Source of the DNA: CAYRZL01 sp964428795
GTDB lineage: Bacteria > Bacillota > Clostridia > Lachnospirales > Lachnospiraceae
Direction of reading: 5' to 3'
NCBI GenBank assembly: GCA_964428795.1
Contig: CAYRZL010000022.1
Span: 1-32,581, forward strand
DNA length: 32,581 bases
Notes under the pieces: model-generated
Databases searched by the model: none
The model's input: the letters and a program-made list of their open reading frames with translations, nothing else
What the model was told of the DNA's origin: nothing
In this document: positions 18,148-25,351 of the stretch, one piece after another
How the letters are laid out: each line of letters begins with the position of its first letter
How positions within the stretch are numbered: position 1 is the stretch's first letter
Program-made: the position numbers and the translations under genes

Positions 18148-18723
18148 TTACTGGTATTTGGCAATGCGCTTGTCAATTTCGGACATGGTATTGCCGTTGT
18201 TATGGAAAGACTTGGGGGTTCTGCCAGTGGCGCGGGCCTCCTCAATCTGTCTGCGGTCCTCCTGAATGATGCCGATCAGCTTTGCAATGCGCTGATTAGT
18301 CTGCTCTGCATCCTCGCCTACTACGAAGTCCAGCATGTCCTGTGTAGCAACTACATTGTGCTGCTCCTTCATGATTCTGGCAGCGGTCTTGGACAGCTCA
18401 GAGCGCATAGCTTCCTTCTCAAGCCTTGCGACCTTATCTTTCAACTCCTGCTTTTCGCGCTGGGCCTTTTCCAACTCATACTTCTGCCGCTGCACAGCGT
18501 TCATCTTGGCCAGTTTCTCTGCTTCTTCCTGTGCCTCTCTGATTGCATCATCCAGTTCCTTCTTGGTATAGAGCTTTTCGCCCTGATCAGCAGGCGGTTC
18601 GCTGCCTGCACCGGGGTCACCGTCATCCTCCGGTTCCTGCGCATCTTCAGTACCGCCCTCAGTGCCTTGCTCCGGTTCCTCAGCAAAGAGCTGAAGGTTC
18701 CACTTTTTCCATTTGCTTTTCAT
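18148..18723 (-). CDS. scaffolding protein (DUF4355 family)
   Basis: This encodes 191 aa behind a strong GGAGG (6-nt spacing). The composition is typical of scaffolds: an acidic N-terminal part (EEPEQGTEGGTEDAQEPEDDGD), a long coiled coil at ~55-130 (KKELDDAIREAQEEAEKLAKM, QREKQELKDKVARLEKEAMRSEL) and a DUF4355-like C-terminus. The first residues are MKSKWKKWNLQLFAEE, where NLQLFA (9-14) is a Prp-type cleavage motif. It directs capsid shell assembly and then leaves or is degraded. Confidence 0.88.
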   Translation of the reverse strand: MKSKWKKWNLQLFAEEPEQGTEGGTEDAQEPEDDGDPGAGSEPPADQGEKLYTKKELDDAIREAQEEAEKLAKMNAVQRQKYELEKAQREKQELKDKVARLEKEAMRSELSKTAARIMKEQHNVVATQDMLDFVVGEDAEQTNQRIAKLIGIIQEDRRQIEEARATGRTPKSFHNNGNTMSEIDKRIAKYQ

Positions 18724-18733
18724 GTCTGTCCTC

Positions 18734-19021
18734 CTAAACGATTTTTACATAGTTGGGGTATCCCTCTGCAATGGCCGCTGCACCAATGCAAAAAGCATCC
18801 ATCAGCAGCCTTGCTTTGACAGACGAACGATGAAGCCGAATCTCTGCACTGCCCGACTTCAATATGCAGTCTGCCGCATCTGGTGTGAGCTGCTCTAATG
18901 CTCCCGCCAGCGTCTGCACCAGCGTGGACACCGCCGCGCAGACAATATCCTGCCCGGGAGGGCCTGCACCAGCGTGGCCAGTAACAGTAATCTCAGTGTC
19001 GTTAGTCGTTATCACAATCAA
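18734..19021 (-). CDS. prp: Prp-type cysteine protease (phage head maturation)
   Basis: This encodes 95 aa. I place the start at the TTG at 19021, 7 nt after GAGGG; an earlier ATG at 19096 would add 25 residues absent from the family. The sequence GHAGAGPPGQDIVCAAVS contains the catalytic His16 and Cys28 in the spacing of the Prp family (ribosomal-processing cysteine protease, which removes the L27 N-terminal extension in Firmicutes and cuts staphylococcal phage scaffold and capsid). Here it sits 10 bp upstream of a scaffold bearing the cleavage motif, so a virion-maturation role is strongly implied. Confidence 0.88.
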   Translation of the reverse strand: MIVITTNDTEITVTGHAGAGPPGQDIVCAAVSTLVQTLAGALEQLTPDAADCILKSGSAEIRLHRSSVKARLLMDAFCIGAAAIAEGYPNYVKIV

Positions 19022-19052
19022 ATTGCATCCCTCTTTTCTTAAAATGGGCATG

Positions 19053-19090
19053 AAAAAACCACGTTTTCGCAAAATCAAGGAAACATGGTT
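19053..19090 (-). terminator. hairpin plus T-run between minor capsid and Prp genes (weak terminator or attenuator)
   Basis: On the minus strand AACCATGTTT and AAACGTGGTT form a 10-bp stem (one G-U pair) around a 14-nt loop, followed by a run of T. The stem is AT-rich, so termination would be partial. It could set the ratio of head-maturation to upstream packaging transcripts. Confidence 0.4.
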
Positions 19091-19108
19091 CATCAAACTG
19101 TATTTGGT

Positions 19109-19144
19109 TTTGTTTGGTTATTTGTTTGGTTATTTGTTTGCTTA
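19109..19144. repeat. three 12-bp tandem repeats in intergenic gap
   Basis: The plus-strand unit TTTGTTTGGTTA occurs at 19109 and 19121, and a third copy with one change (TTTGTTTGCTTA) at 19133. The array lies in the 141-bp gap between the minor capsid and Prp genes, just upstream (minus sense) of the hairpin. No function is apparent; slippage or a protein or antitermination site are possibilities. Confidence 0.85.
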
Positions 19145-19162
19145 TTCCTTAGATAAAAGGCT

Positions 19163-20146
19163 CTAATTCTTTTTCTCATCCTCCCAGCTGATACCCTTCT
19201 CCATGCGCTCATGCATCTTTCGGTTTTCTTCTTCCAGCCACTTCTGAAATTCGTCCTCATCCCAGTGCGGTGCTGTGGTACAGTGGCAACGGGGATGAAT
19301 GGGTGGAGCATTGACCCCAATCTTCATGTCTATGACCTTAAAAACTTTGCCGTTCAGCGCTTTGCAGACCTCACACGGACCTTTCGGATTGGTAGCCATG
19401 AAGGTATATTCCTCATTGCCGTTACGCTCATAAGACTGTTTTTGAGCTTCAACCTGCACTCGCCTCAGCTCAGTGGTCATCAGCCGTTCCGCATCTGAGC
19501 AAGATACATTAAACTTCTCCCGGACGGCTCTTGCCAGCACAGTGGAGTTTTTGCCCTGAATCAGCCCAATAGCAAGCTGCTTTTCCAACTCCTTTTTCAG
19601 CAAGTCCTGATGCATCCAGATACGGTCTGAGAAAGTTGCATTGTGGAAGGATGCGTTGACAATGGCATGAGCATACTTCTGGTTATTCTGAATCGTCTTA
19701 CCCAGAATGCCAGCCTGCCGCTGAAATTCCTCCATCGTTTTGGCCGTCAACGTCTGGTCGAAGTATCTTTGCAGCTCGTCAAAACCACTGACAAATTCCA
19801 GTCCAATATTAGCTTTGAGCAACTCCAGCCGGTTCACCTTCATTGTCAGGTTGTATAGCCGCATTTCTTCATTGGCCTGCTCACTGAAATCCCGGTTCTC
19901 TACATACTTCTTTGCCTTGCGGGAATATGCATCGATGTCCAGCTTAGAAACCCGGTGCTTTGCCTCAGCCATAGTAATGTCCTCTTTGGCAGCGTATTTG
20001 CCGTAAAAGGCGTCAATCTCCTTCTGGATATTGTCCAGCATACCAGCGTAGATTCTGCTGATTTCCTTCTGGTACTCCGCTTCATCCGTGATATTTTTCT
20101 TACGCTGAGCTTCCTCTCGCTGCCGCCAATACTCGGTGCTGGTCAT
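19163..20146 (-). CDS. minor capsid protein, SPP1 gp7 / Mu F-like head morphogenesis family
   Basis: This encodes 327 aa whose ATG overlaps the portal stop (ATGA). The N-terminal two thirds are helical (YWRQREEAQRKKNITDEAEY, QKEIDAFYGKYAAKEDITM). The C-terminal domain has the family signature: AERLMTTELRRVQVEAQ, then GPCEVCKALNGKVF and PPIHPRCHCTTAP, with the Cys/His set of this domain. In SPP1, gp7 binds the portal and affects DNA delivery. The position after the portal is canonical. Confidence 0.92.
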   Translation of the reverse strand: MTSTEYWRQREEAQRKKNITDEAEYQKEISRIYAGMLDNIQKEIDAFYGKYAAKEDITMAEAKHRVSKLDIDAYSRKAKKYVENRDFSEQANEEMRLYNLTMKVNRLELLKANIGLEFVSGFDELQRYFDQTLTAKTMEEFQRQAGILGKTIQNNQKYAHAIVNASFHNATFSDRIWMHQDLLKKELEKQLAIGLIQGKNSTVLARAVREKFNVSCSDAERLMTTELRRVQVEAQKQSYERNGNEEYTFMATNPKGPCEVCKALNGKVFKVIDMKIGVNAPPIHPRCHCTTAPHWDEDEFQKWLEEENRKMHERMEKGISWEDEKKN

Positions 20147-21504
20147 GCCTGCTCACCGCTTTTTGGGGAAGGGAACATCCGGCGGTCAACGACCGTCTCG
20201 GCCTGTTCCTGCTCCTCCTGTTCTATCCGATCAAGCTCGGTTTTCGGGTCTGGGATAATAGAGAGCACTGAGAGCTGTGTTTTCCGGGAGACAATGCCCG
20301 CCAACTGTGCCGCTGTCTGCGCCTCCTCCTGGAGGTTCCGGGGCAGATTCCGGGAAAAGCGGATGTCTACATCCTGCCATGCATCCTGATCCGGCACATT
20401 TGTGGAAAGAGAACAAAATATCTTGTACCGCTTACGCAGGCTCTTTTCTACCTTCCTGTCAAAGCCTGCCGCCTGATTGCTCATAGGCAGCAGCTTATAG
20501 GCCAGCGCCACGCCCGCCGTTGCGCTGCCGAAGCTCTCATCAGAGATATTGGCCACCATGGAAGTTTCATAGATCAGCTTCTCCAGACGGTTCAGCAGAT
20601 TCTCCTGCGTACCGTCCGCTGTCGGCTTCTGGAGAAACTGAGCAATGACTTCGTGAGCATCATCCGTACCATATAGATTGATGAGCCGATTGTCCCGAAT
20701 CCTGTAAACACCATCTTCATCCAATTCAGCGCCCAAAATCACCAGATATGCTTCTGCAAAAGCATCTACGTCATTGGCCTTTTCTCCCAGCGTGTGATTA
20801 TAGGTTTCCACCATTCCGGTGATTTCCTCATAAAGACCCATGCGCTCTTCATTCAGCCGCCACTCAATGACGGGGATGCGCCCATAGGGATTCGGAACCG
20901 TATCCACGATATCACTTCCGTTGAATCGTCTGATTTCCTCCCGCGTCATGACTTCCCCATAACGGGTATAACTGTCCTCGCGAATACCATACCGGACAGA
21001 GAACAGTGCCCGGTTCTTCACAGTATCATCATAGACGGTAAACAGCTCTTTGGGAGAGCAGATAGTCAGCTTTGTGCGGGTTTCCTCATCCTGATAGATG
21101 TACTCCCAGGCATGACCGTAGATACAGGCTTTCTTCGCCAATTCATATTCATGATCGGTAATCTCATTATCCCGCTCAAAATCATTGATTGCCTCAGCAA
21201 TCGTATCCTCTGGATGGGTCTTCTTGATAGGGATGCCATAGGCATAGCCCAGAAAGGTATCTGTGATGTACCGGGGAAAGTTCACTGCCAATCGGTTGTC
21301 TGGTTTCCAGCTCGGTTTCTCCGGCTGCTTGTACACGTCATGAAAGCCCTGATAAAGATTTTCCAGATAGGTATATCGAGGCATAAACGCCTCATGTTTA
21401 CGGATGTATTCCTCCACCAGCTCCATACTGATCCCGTTTTCCACTCTGGTCGGGTCGCACAACAGCGGTACCGGCAGCTTGTAGGGTCTTTTCCGTTTGC
21501 CCAA
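20143..21504 (-). CDS. portal protein (SPP1 gp6-like)
   Basis: This encodes 453 aa from a TTG at 21504, directly after the TerL stop and 7 nt from AAAGGAGG. The sequence follows the phage portal family: RYTYLENLYQGFHDV, RLAVNFPRYITDTFLGYAYG, DENEARTK-like wing residues, NPYGRIPVIEWRLNEERMG, and a helical C-terminal part with SDESFGSATAGVALAYKL. Twelve copies should form the DNA entry ring in the capsid vertex and dock the terminase motor. It overlaps the minor capsid gene by 4 bp. Confidence 0.93.
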   Translation of the reverse strand: MGKRKRPYKLPVPLLCDPTRVENGISMELVEEYIRKHEAFMPRYTYLENLYQGFHDVYKQPEKPSWKPDNRLAVNFPRYITDTFLGYAYGIPIKKTHPEDTIAEAINDFERDNEITDHEYELAKKACIYGHAWEYIYQDEETRTKLTICSPKELFTVYDDTVKNRALFSVRYGIREDSYTRYGEVMTREEIRRFNGSDIVDTVPNPYGRIPVIEWRLNEERMGLYEEITGMVETYNHTLGEKANDVDAFAEAYLVILGAELDEDGVYRIRDNRLINLYGTDDAHEVIAQFLQKPTADGTQENLLNRLEKLIYETSMVANISDESFGSATAGVALAYKLLPMSNQAAGFDRKVEKSLRKRYKIFCSLSTNVPDQDAWQDVDIRFSRNLPRNLQEEAQTAAQLAGIVSRKTQLSVLSIIPDPKTELDRIEQEEQEQAETVVDRRMFPSPKSGEQA

Positions 21505-22779
21505 TTAAATCCCTCCTTTGAAGGTTTTGAGTTTGACTTTGCCCTTATCCATATACCGGAGCAGACTGGCCGCGCTGTCCGGGCTATCATCGTGCGCTGC
21601 GTTCTCCGTATAATCCAAAATCTCATTGATATAATCCGGGTCCGTTTCCTCAAGCCAGCGAATTTCCTTCCAGTGCTTTCGGAGATATGTGGAAATCTTC
21701 ACATACTTGTTCATGCTTTCGTGATATCCACTGACAGGGAGTCCCATGTTGGCGATTTCCTTTTTCAGATATCCCTTATCCGCATTTTCTTCACAGTGAA
21801 TGGTTCCAACCCGGAACCGCTGATGATAGACTACAATCTCAGGGATGCAATCATCAACGTGCCTATTCCAACGTCGGCCAAAGCCCACATATTCATGCTC
21901 TGACAGCTTGCGGATCACCGTGAAAGCTGTACCATCCGAGCCATTGTAGGCAGCATCAATATGTCCGATGCCTCCATAGAGCAACGCCTCATCCGCTATA
22001 AATTTCGGCTCTTTGAACATTGCATCGGCATCGGCGATATGCTTTAACTCATAGTTGGCTGCAAACAGGCTATCACTCATAGACTGCCGGAGTGATTCCA
22101 GTTGACCGCGTTGAATCAGGCTAGTGGAATAGCAGTCATATCGCCTGATATTCGGCATAATAGAGATTGCGTCTTCCTTATGCCAGGGCGTTCCGGTATT
22201 GATAAAGCGTCCTTCGCGGTTCCTGATGTTTTGCAGTTCCATGTATTGTAGCTTTGTCCGCTCCCGTTCTGCACGGCTCACCCGGTCTTTGATATTAACA
22301 ATATCGTCAGTCACGACCACATCGGCGTGCTTGCCAGTAATGGAGGTGCCAATGCCAAGCCCCATAACCTGTGACGTTCCACGAGCAGCGGTAAACAGAT
22401 TGGTGCTGTACTCGCTGTCGGTTTGCTTGGTAAATTCCAGAGGCACCCCATATAAGTCCCGGACAAGCTGCTGTACGCAGCCCGAAGCCATGATGCGCTC
22501 TGCCTGAGTGATAACCTCTATCACATCCGTATCTGTCTTGCGGAAAAACAGCACATTCTCCTTCGGAAAAATGATGGGATACAGAGCCAGAAACAGGGAC
22601 AAATCTGTAGTCTTATAGGAACCACGGTGCGCAAGAAGTGTCTGGTCATCGTCAGCGTATAAAAAAGACCGTAGCCACCCATTATGCAGCTCGGTCAGAT
22701 CTCGAAATCCCACCCAATGTCCAATTCGATACGGCTCATTCCACAGGAGGTCCAGCGCTCGCTTTTTTCTGCTGTTCAA
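21505..22779 (-). CDS. terminase large subunit
   Basis: I start this 424-aa protein at the TTG at 22779, 6 nt from GGAGG and overlapping the TerS end by 44 bp; an in-frame GTG at 22845 would overlap by 110 bp. The ATPase domain has a Walker-A-like AHRGSYKTT (residues 50-58), Walker B ADVVVTDDI and a coupling region FINTGTPWHKEDAI. The C-terminal nuclease begins IGHIDAAYNGSDGTAFTVI and contains the metal-binding acidic residues. It packages DNA through the portal and cuts the concatemer. The Walker A lacks the common GxGKT form but keeps the lysine. Confidence 0.92.
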   Translation of the reverse strand: MNSRKKRALDLLWNEPYRIGHWVGFRDLTELHNGWLRSFLYADDDQTLLAHRGSYKTTDLSLFLALYPIIFPKENVLFFRKTDTDVIEVITQAERIMASGCVQQLVRDLYGVPLEFTKQTDSEYSTNLFTAARGTSQVMGLGIGTSITGKHADVVVTDDIVNIKDRVSRAERERTKLQYMELQNIRNREGRFINTGTPWHKEDAISIMPNIRRYDCYSTSLIQRGQLESLRQSMSDSLFAANYELKHIADADAMFKEPKFIADEALLYGGIGHIDAAYNGSDGTAFTVIRKLSEHEYVGFGRRWNRHVDDCIPEIVVYHQRFRVGTIHCEENADKGYLKKEIANMGLPVSGYHESMNKYVKISTYLRKHWKEIRWLEETDPDYINEILDYTENAAHDDSPDSAASLLRYMDKGKVKLKTFKGGI

Positions 22780-23209
22780 AATAAGCCTCCATTTCCTTTG
22801 TAGAATCGTCAATAGATCTGGACAGTTCAATGTTCTGCCGGTCACGCCAGCGCTCCGGGCATCGGTTTTTCAGATAGAAAATTTGTGCTGTCGTATCCGG
22901 TAACACCTGCTTCTCTGTACGCACAACCTTCTTTTTGCCGTCAGCATCAACCTCCCGGCGTGTTTCAACGTATGAATACCCCAATGCTCGCTTAAGCAAA
23001 GCATTTTCGACCTCAAGAACAACGACTTCTTTCCCTTTTTTTAGGGCATTACAAATCGGAGGATATTTATGTTCCCAGTCATACAGTGTTTTCACATTGA
23101 TTCCAATGTTATGTGCGATTTGTTCTTTCGTCAGACCATTCCGCGCCCATCCTTCCAGTAGAATCAGCCCGTCTGGTTCCAGCCAACGCTCATATTTACC
23201 TTTCGCCAA
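22736..23209 (-). CDS. terminase small subunit
   Basis: This encodes 157 aa from a TTG at 23209 behind AAGGTGA. The N-terminal helix-turn-helix (LLEGWARNGLTKEQIAHNIGINVKTLYDWEHKYP) binds the packaging site. The middle (ALLKRALGYSYVETRREVDADGKK) and KNRCPERWRDRQNIEL are typical of small terminases in Firmicute phages. It lies 16 bp after the transporter gene and overlaps TerL, so the deazaguanine module and the packaging genes share one transcript. Confidence 0.9.
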   Translation of the reverse strand: MAKGKYERWLEPDGLILLEGWARNGLTKEQIAHNIGINVKTLYDWEHKYPPICNALKKGKEVVVLEVENALLKRALGYSYVETRREVDADGKKKVVRTEKQVLPDTTAQIFYLKNRCPERWRDRQNIELSRSIDDSTKEMEAYFEQQKKASAGPPVE

Positions 23210-23225
23210 ACGTGCTCACCTTCTT

Positions 23226-23891
23226 TTACCTCCTACAGATTTTTCGCGCCCAATACAAAAACGGCGTATCACACACAGCAATCAGCATTTCGATCACGCA
23301 GGTTGCTATGGCAATGGAAATACAGTCACTCATAGAATAAACACCAATTAATGCAGCTATGGTAAATAGAAAATTCTCTGAGCAGTTACACACAATGGTC
23401 GATACATTGTTTCTCAGCCACAGTGCGTTTGGATATTTCTTCCTCAGAGCTTCAAATAAGTACACATCTGCGAGATTGGCAAAATAAAACATTGTCACGC
23501 TGGCCAGAGTTACCCGTGCAGACATGGCAAATAGGTTTTCCATCGATCCACTGATTATATCCAGCTCGTTCGGACTGAACAGGATCGTGATCTGCGATAC
23601 GGCTACATATAGCAGTGCACAAAGTAATCCAATATGCACTGCCTTTTTACTCTCCTTCATGCTGTATATCTCTGATAGAACGTCTGTGCATAAATAGGTA
23701 CTAGCAAACATGATATTCCCCATAGTCACATTTAGTCCGAATAATGTAATCTGTTTCGGCACCAGTATGTTGGCGAGTATCGTTGCCACAGCTATCCACG
23801 CAAATATTCCTTCCTTTCCAAGCACCTTGGCTACCATGACTACTGCGGCAAACACCGCAATCAGGCTTGCGAAAAATAAAATCTCATTCAT
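23226..23891 (-). CDS. VUT family queuosine-precursor transporter (YhhQ-like)
   Basis: This encodes 221 aa with about six membrane segments. It has the family signatures: CTDVLSEIYSMKESKKAVHIG (residues 68-88), RNNVSTIVCNCSENFLF (160-176) and CDTPFLYWARK (207-217). YhhQ/VUT proteins import preQ0 or preQ1, the precursors of queuosine and of 7-deazaguanine DNA bases. The ATG at 23891 overlaps the end of the DpdA-like gene by 8 bp, so the two are translated together. A transporter in a phage late operon is unusual; with the neighbour it suggests the phage raises the cell's supply of modified base precursor. Confidence 0.88.
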   Translation of the reverse strand: MNEILFFASLIAVFAAVVMVAKVLGKEGIFAWIAVATILANILVPKQITLFGLNVTMGNIMFASTYLCTDVLSEIYSMKESKKAVHIGLLCALLYVAVSQITILFSPNELDIISGSMENLFAMSARVTLASVTMFYFANLADVYLFEALRKKYPNALWLRNNVSTIVCNCSENFLFTIAALIGVYSMSDCISIAIATCVIEMLIAVCDTPFLYWARKICRR

Positions 23892-24669
23892 TGGTTCCCT
23901 CCGCCCTTATCAGGGATTGTTTCATTCGTTTTGTTGGAATCAACCACTTCTGCTCATAATGCTCCTGCATTTGCTTTCCAGACAGGTATGACGCTTCCCA
24001 TTGACGCTGGCGCATCGCACGCCGTTCGTCTACTGTCTTCGCATTCCGCAGCTTTCGACCATCAATCCGACCGTATAAAACACTCTGCGTCCATGTCGAG
24101 CTATCGACGAAATCAAATGGTACTTTGTCCAGAATCTTCTTTCGTGTCATGCCCAGGCAGTGAACTCGGCAACCATATGACCAGGCATATTTTAGAAATT
24201 GAATATACTGGTCATCTCGGACATCCTCATTTTTGAATCCCGTGATTGCCACGATCTTTCCTCTGTACTGTTGGCACATCTCCTTGAAATCCCGGATTCC
24301 GCGGTTCTTATGCCATACAGGAATGATCTTGTGCGTTACCTGCTCCAGTATCCGGCGCAGCTCTAGCACACGCGGATAACCAATCACGTTGTCTACATCC
24401 ATCTCAAAATAACCTATGATCTTATCGCAATCATGCTCACGAATCCATTGGGCATATTCTTCGGTGTACTTGTCCCAGTTTACATGCAGTCCCTTTTGGA
24501 AAGTGTGTGCGCCACTGTCAATCAAAATCAATTTACTGTTTTGGATAATCTCAGCTACCCGCTTCTCATGACCTCTCCCGTAGTAATAACTGATAAGGTT
24601 GTAATGCAGCGGTCCGATTCGGGATATCCGCGCTGTATTATTCTCAAGCGAACTCAGGAATATCTTCAT
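23884..24669 (-). CDS. DpdA-like TGT-family transglycosylase, candidate 7-deazaguanine DNA-modifying enzyme
   Basis: This encodes 261 aa from an ATG at 24669 (AGGA just upstream) that forms an ATGA overlap with the ParB-like gene. It shows the shape of the tRNA-guanine transglycosylase superfamily in its DNA-acting (DpdA) branch: LILIDSGAHTFQKG (Asp51 in the DSG motif), GYFEMDVDNVIGYP, IIPVWHKNRGI, VAITGFK, VHCLGMTRKKI and FDFVDSSTWTQ, where Asp186 or Asp189 would be the nucleophile. The C-terminal CxCxxC zinc site of bacterial TGT is absent. Known DpdA enzymes exchange guanine in DNA for preQ0-type bases. The adjacent transporter supports this; the substrate strand and base are not proven. 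Confidence 0.75.
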   Translation of the reverse strand: MKIFLSSLENNTARISRIGPLHYNLISYYYGRGHEKRVAEIIQNSKLILIDSGAHTFQKGLHVNWDKYTEEYAQWIREHDCDKIIGYFEMDVDNVIGYPRVLELRRILEQVTHKIIPVWHKNRGIRDFKEMCQQYRGKIVAITGFKNEDVRDDQYIQFLKYAWSYGCRVHCLGMTRKKILDKVPFDFVDSSTWTQSVLYGRIDGRKLRNAKTVDERRAMRQRQWEASYLSGKQMQEHYEQKWLIPTKRMKQSLIRAEGTNE

Positions 24670-25151
24670 GCTTTCCTGAACCTCGCTCTCGAATCGATAT
24701 GTCCGCACTTAGGGCATTGCAGCTTGGCCACTTCTGGCTCTTGATAGGTTTCTTCCAAATCAAGAGCATCGTCATACAGGTCATCGTCTGCTATATCAGG
24801 AAAGCCAAAGTCCTTCCACTCAAAATCCAGACCATCTAATTCCTGCTCCAATTTATCAAAGTCCCATTCTGCCATTTCACCGGTCTTATTGTCAATCATG
24901 CGGAACGCTTTTATTTGATTGTCTGTCAGATCATCAGCAACGATACAAGGGATTTCCTCCATTTCTAGCTGATGAGCAGCCTTAACGCGAGTATGTCCGG
25001 CAATAATCGTTCCATCTTGGTCAATCAGGATCGGCACCTTAAATCCAAACTCTTTGATAGATTCGGCGACATACTGAACCGCGTTGTCGTTGTTCCGTGG
25101 GTTATTCTCATACTCATGGATTTCTTCTATTCTCTTGATGATGATTTCCAA
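24666..25151 (-). CDS. ParB/sulfiredoxin-fold protein of the modification module
   Basis: This encodes 161 aa from a TTG at 25151, 7 nt from AAAGGAGG. Residues 1-90 are a ParB N-terminal-like domain (YENNPRNND at 14-22, DGTIIAGHTRVKAAHQL at 46-62 with the nucleotide-binding GHTR). Residues 95-140 are acidic. The end has a single CPKCG (146-150), a half zinc ribbon. In phages this protein usually stands beside a DNA methyltransferase; here the partner is a DpdA-like enzyme, with overlapping stop and start. In bacterial Dpd systems a ParB-like ATPase (DpdB) assists DpdA, so an accessory role in base insertion is a reasonable inference. Confidence 0.82.
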   Translation of the reverse strand: MEIIIKRIEEIHEYENNPRNNDNAVQYVAESIKEFGFKVPILIDQDGTIIAGHTRVKAAHQLEMEEIPCIVADDLTDNQIKAFRMIDNKTGEMAEWDFDKLEQELDGLDFEWKDFGFPDIADDDLYDDALDLEETYQEPEVAKLQCPKCGHIDSRARFRKA

Positions 25152-25158
25152 GTTGTAT

Positions 25159-25317
25159 CCTCCTTTTGTCGCAAGACAAAACCGCGCGTGGGCGAACGCA
25201 CGGCTATATACACCAGCACGCAAAGGAGAAACGTGCCGGCAGAAACCTCCTCTCAATAAAAATGGCGATCTCTTGAGGAATCAAGGAACCGCCTTGGCTT
25301 TTGTTAAGATTTTACGA
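25159..25317 (-). promoter_or_regulatory. structured 5' leader of the modification/late operon
   Basis: About 165 nt separate the promoter from the first start codon. Four foldable elements follow in order: 25293-25264, a CTTGA/TCAAG stem closed by GGCG/CGCC and followed by ATTTTTATT (attenuator-like); 25250-25225, around the palindrome TGCCGGCA; 25203-25182, CCGTGCG/CGCGCGG; and 25181-25164, a perfect TTTTGTC/GACAAAA stem with TTGC loop whose 3' arm runs into the ribosome binding site. This could be an antitermination target, a riboswitch-like element or a packaging site. No preQ1 riboswitch consensus was recognised. Confidence 0.5.
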
Positions 25318-25323
25318 GTATAT

Positions 25324-25351
25324 ATTATCATACCGGTATACCGAATATCAA
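25324..25351 (-). promoter_or_regulatory. putative late promoter with internal palindrome
   Basis: On the minus strand TTGATA (25351-25346) and GATAAT (25329-25324) are separated by 16 bp. The spacer contains the perfect 10-bp palindrome CGGTATACCG (25343-25334), an operator-like element. It lies at the edge of the 10-bp phased hexamer array and upstream of the ParB-like gene, so it probably drives the modification, packaging and structural genes. Confidence 0.6.

Noticed and set aside
17126..18265. 379-codon plus-strand open frame
   Set aside because: It is antisense to the capsid gene and neighbours, which are well supported; the sequence has no recognisable domain.
22605..22633. Non-canonical Walker A in TerL (AHRGSYKTT) as evidence of an inactive motor
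   Set aside because: The lysine and following Thr residues are kept and this variant is seen in functional phage terminases.
22829..22837. Longer start for TerL at 22845
   Set aside because: It would overlap TerS by 110 bp and lacks a ribosome binding site, whereas the TTG at 22779 has GGAGG at 6 nt.
25159..25317. preQ1 class I riboswitch in the leader
   Set aside because: The short pseudoknot consensus with its A-rich tail before the ribosome binding site was not found; only a generic structured leader is supported.
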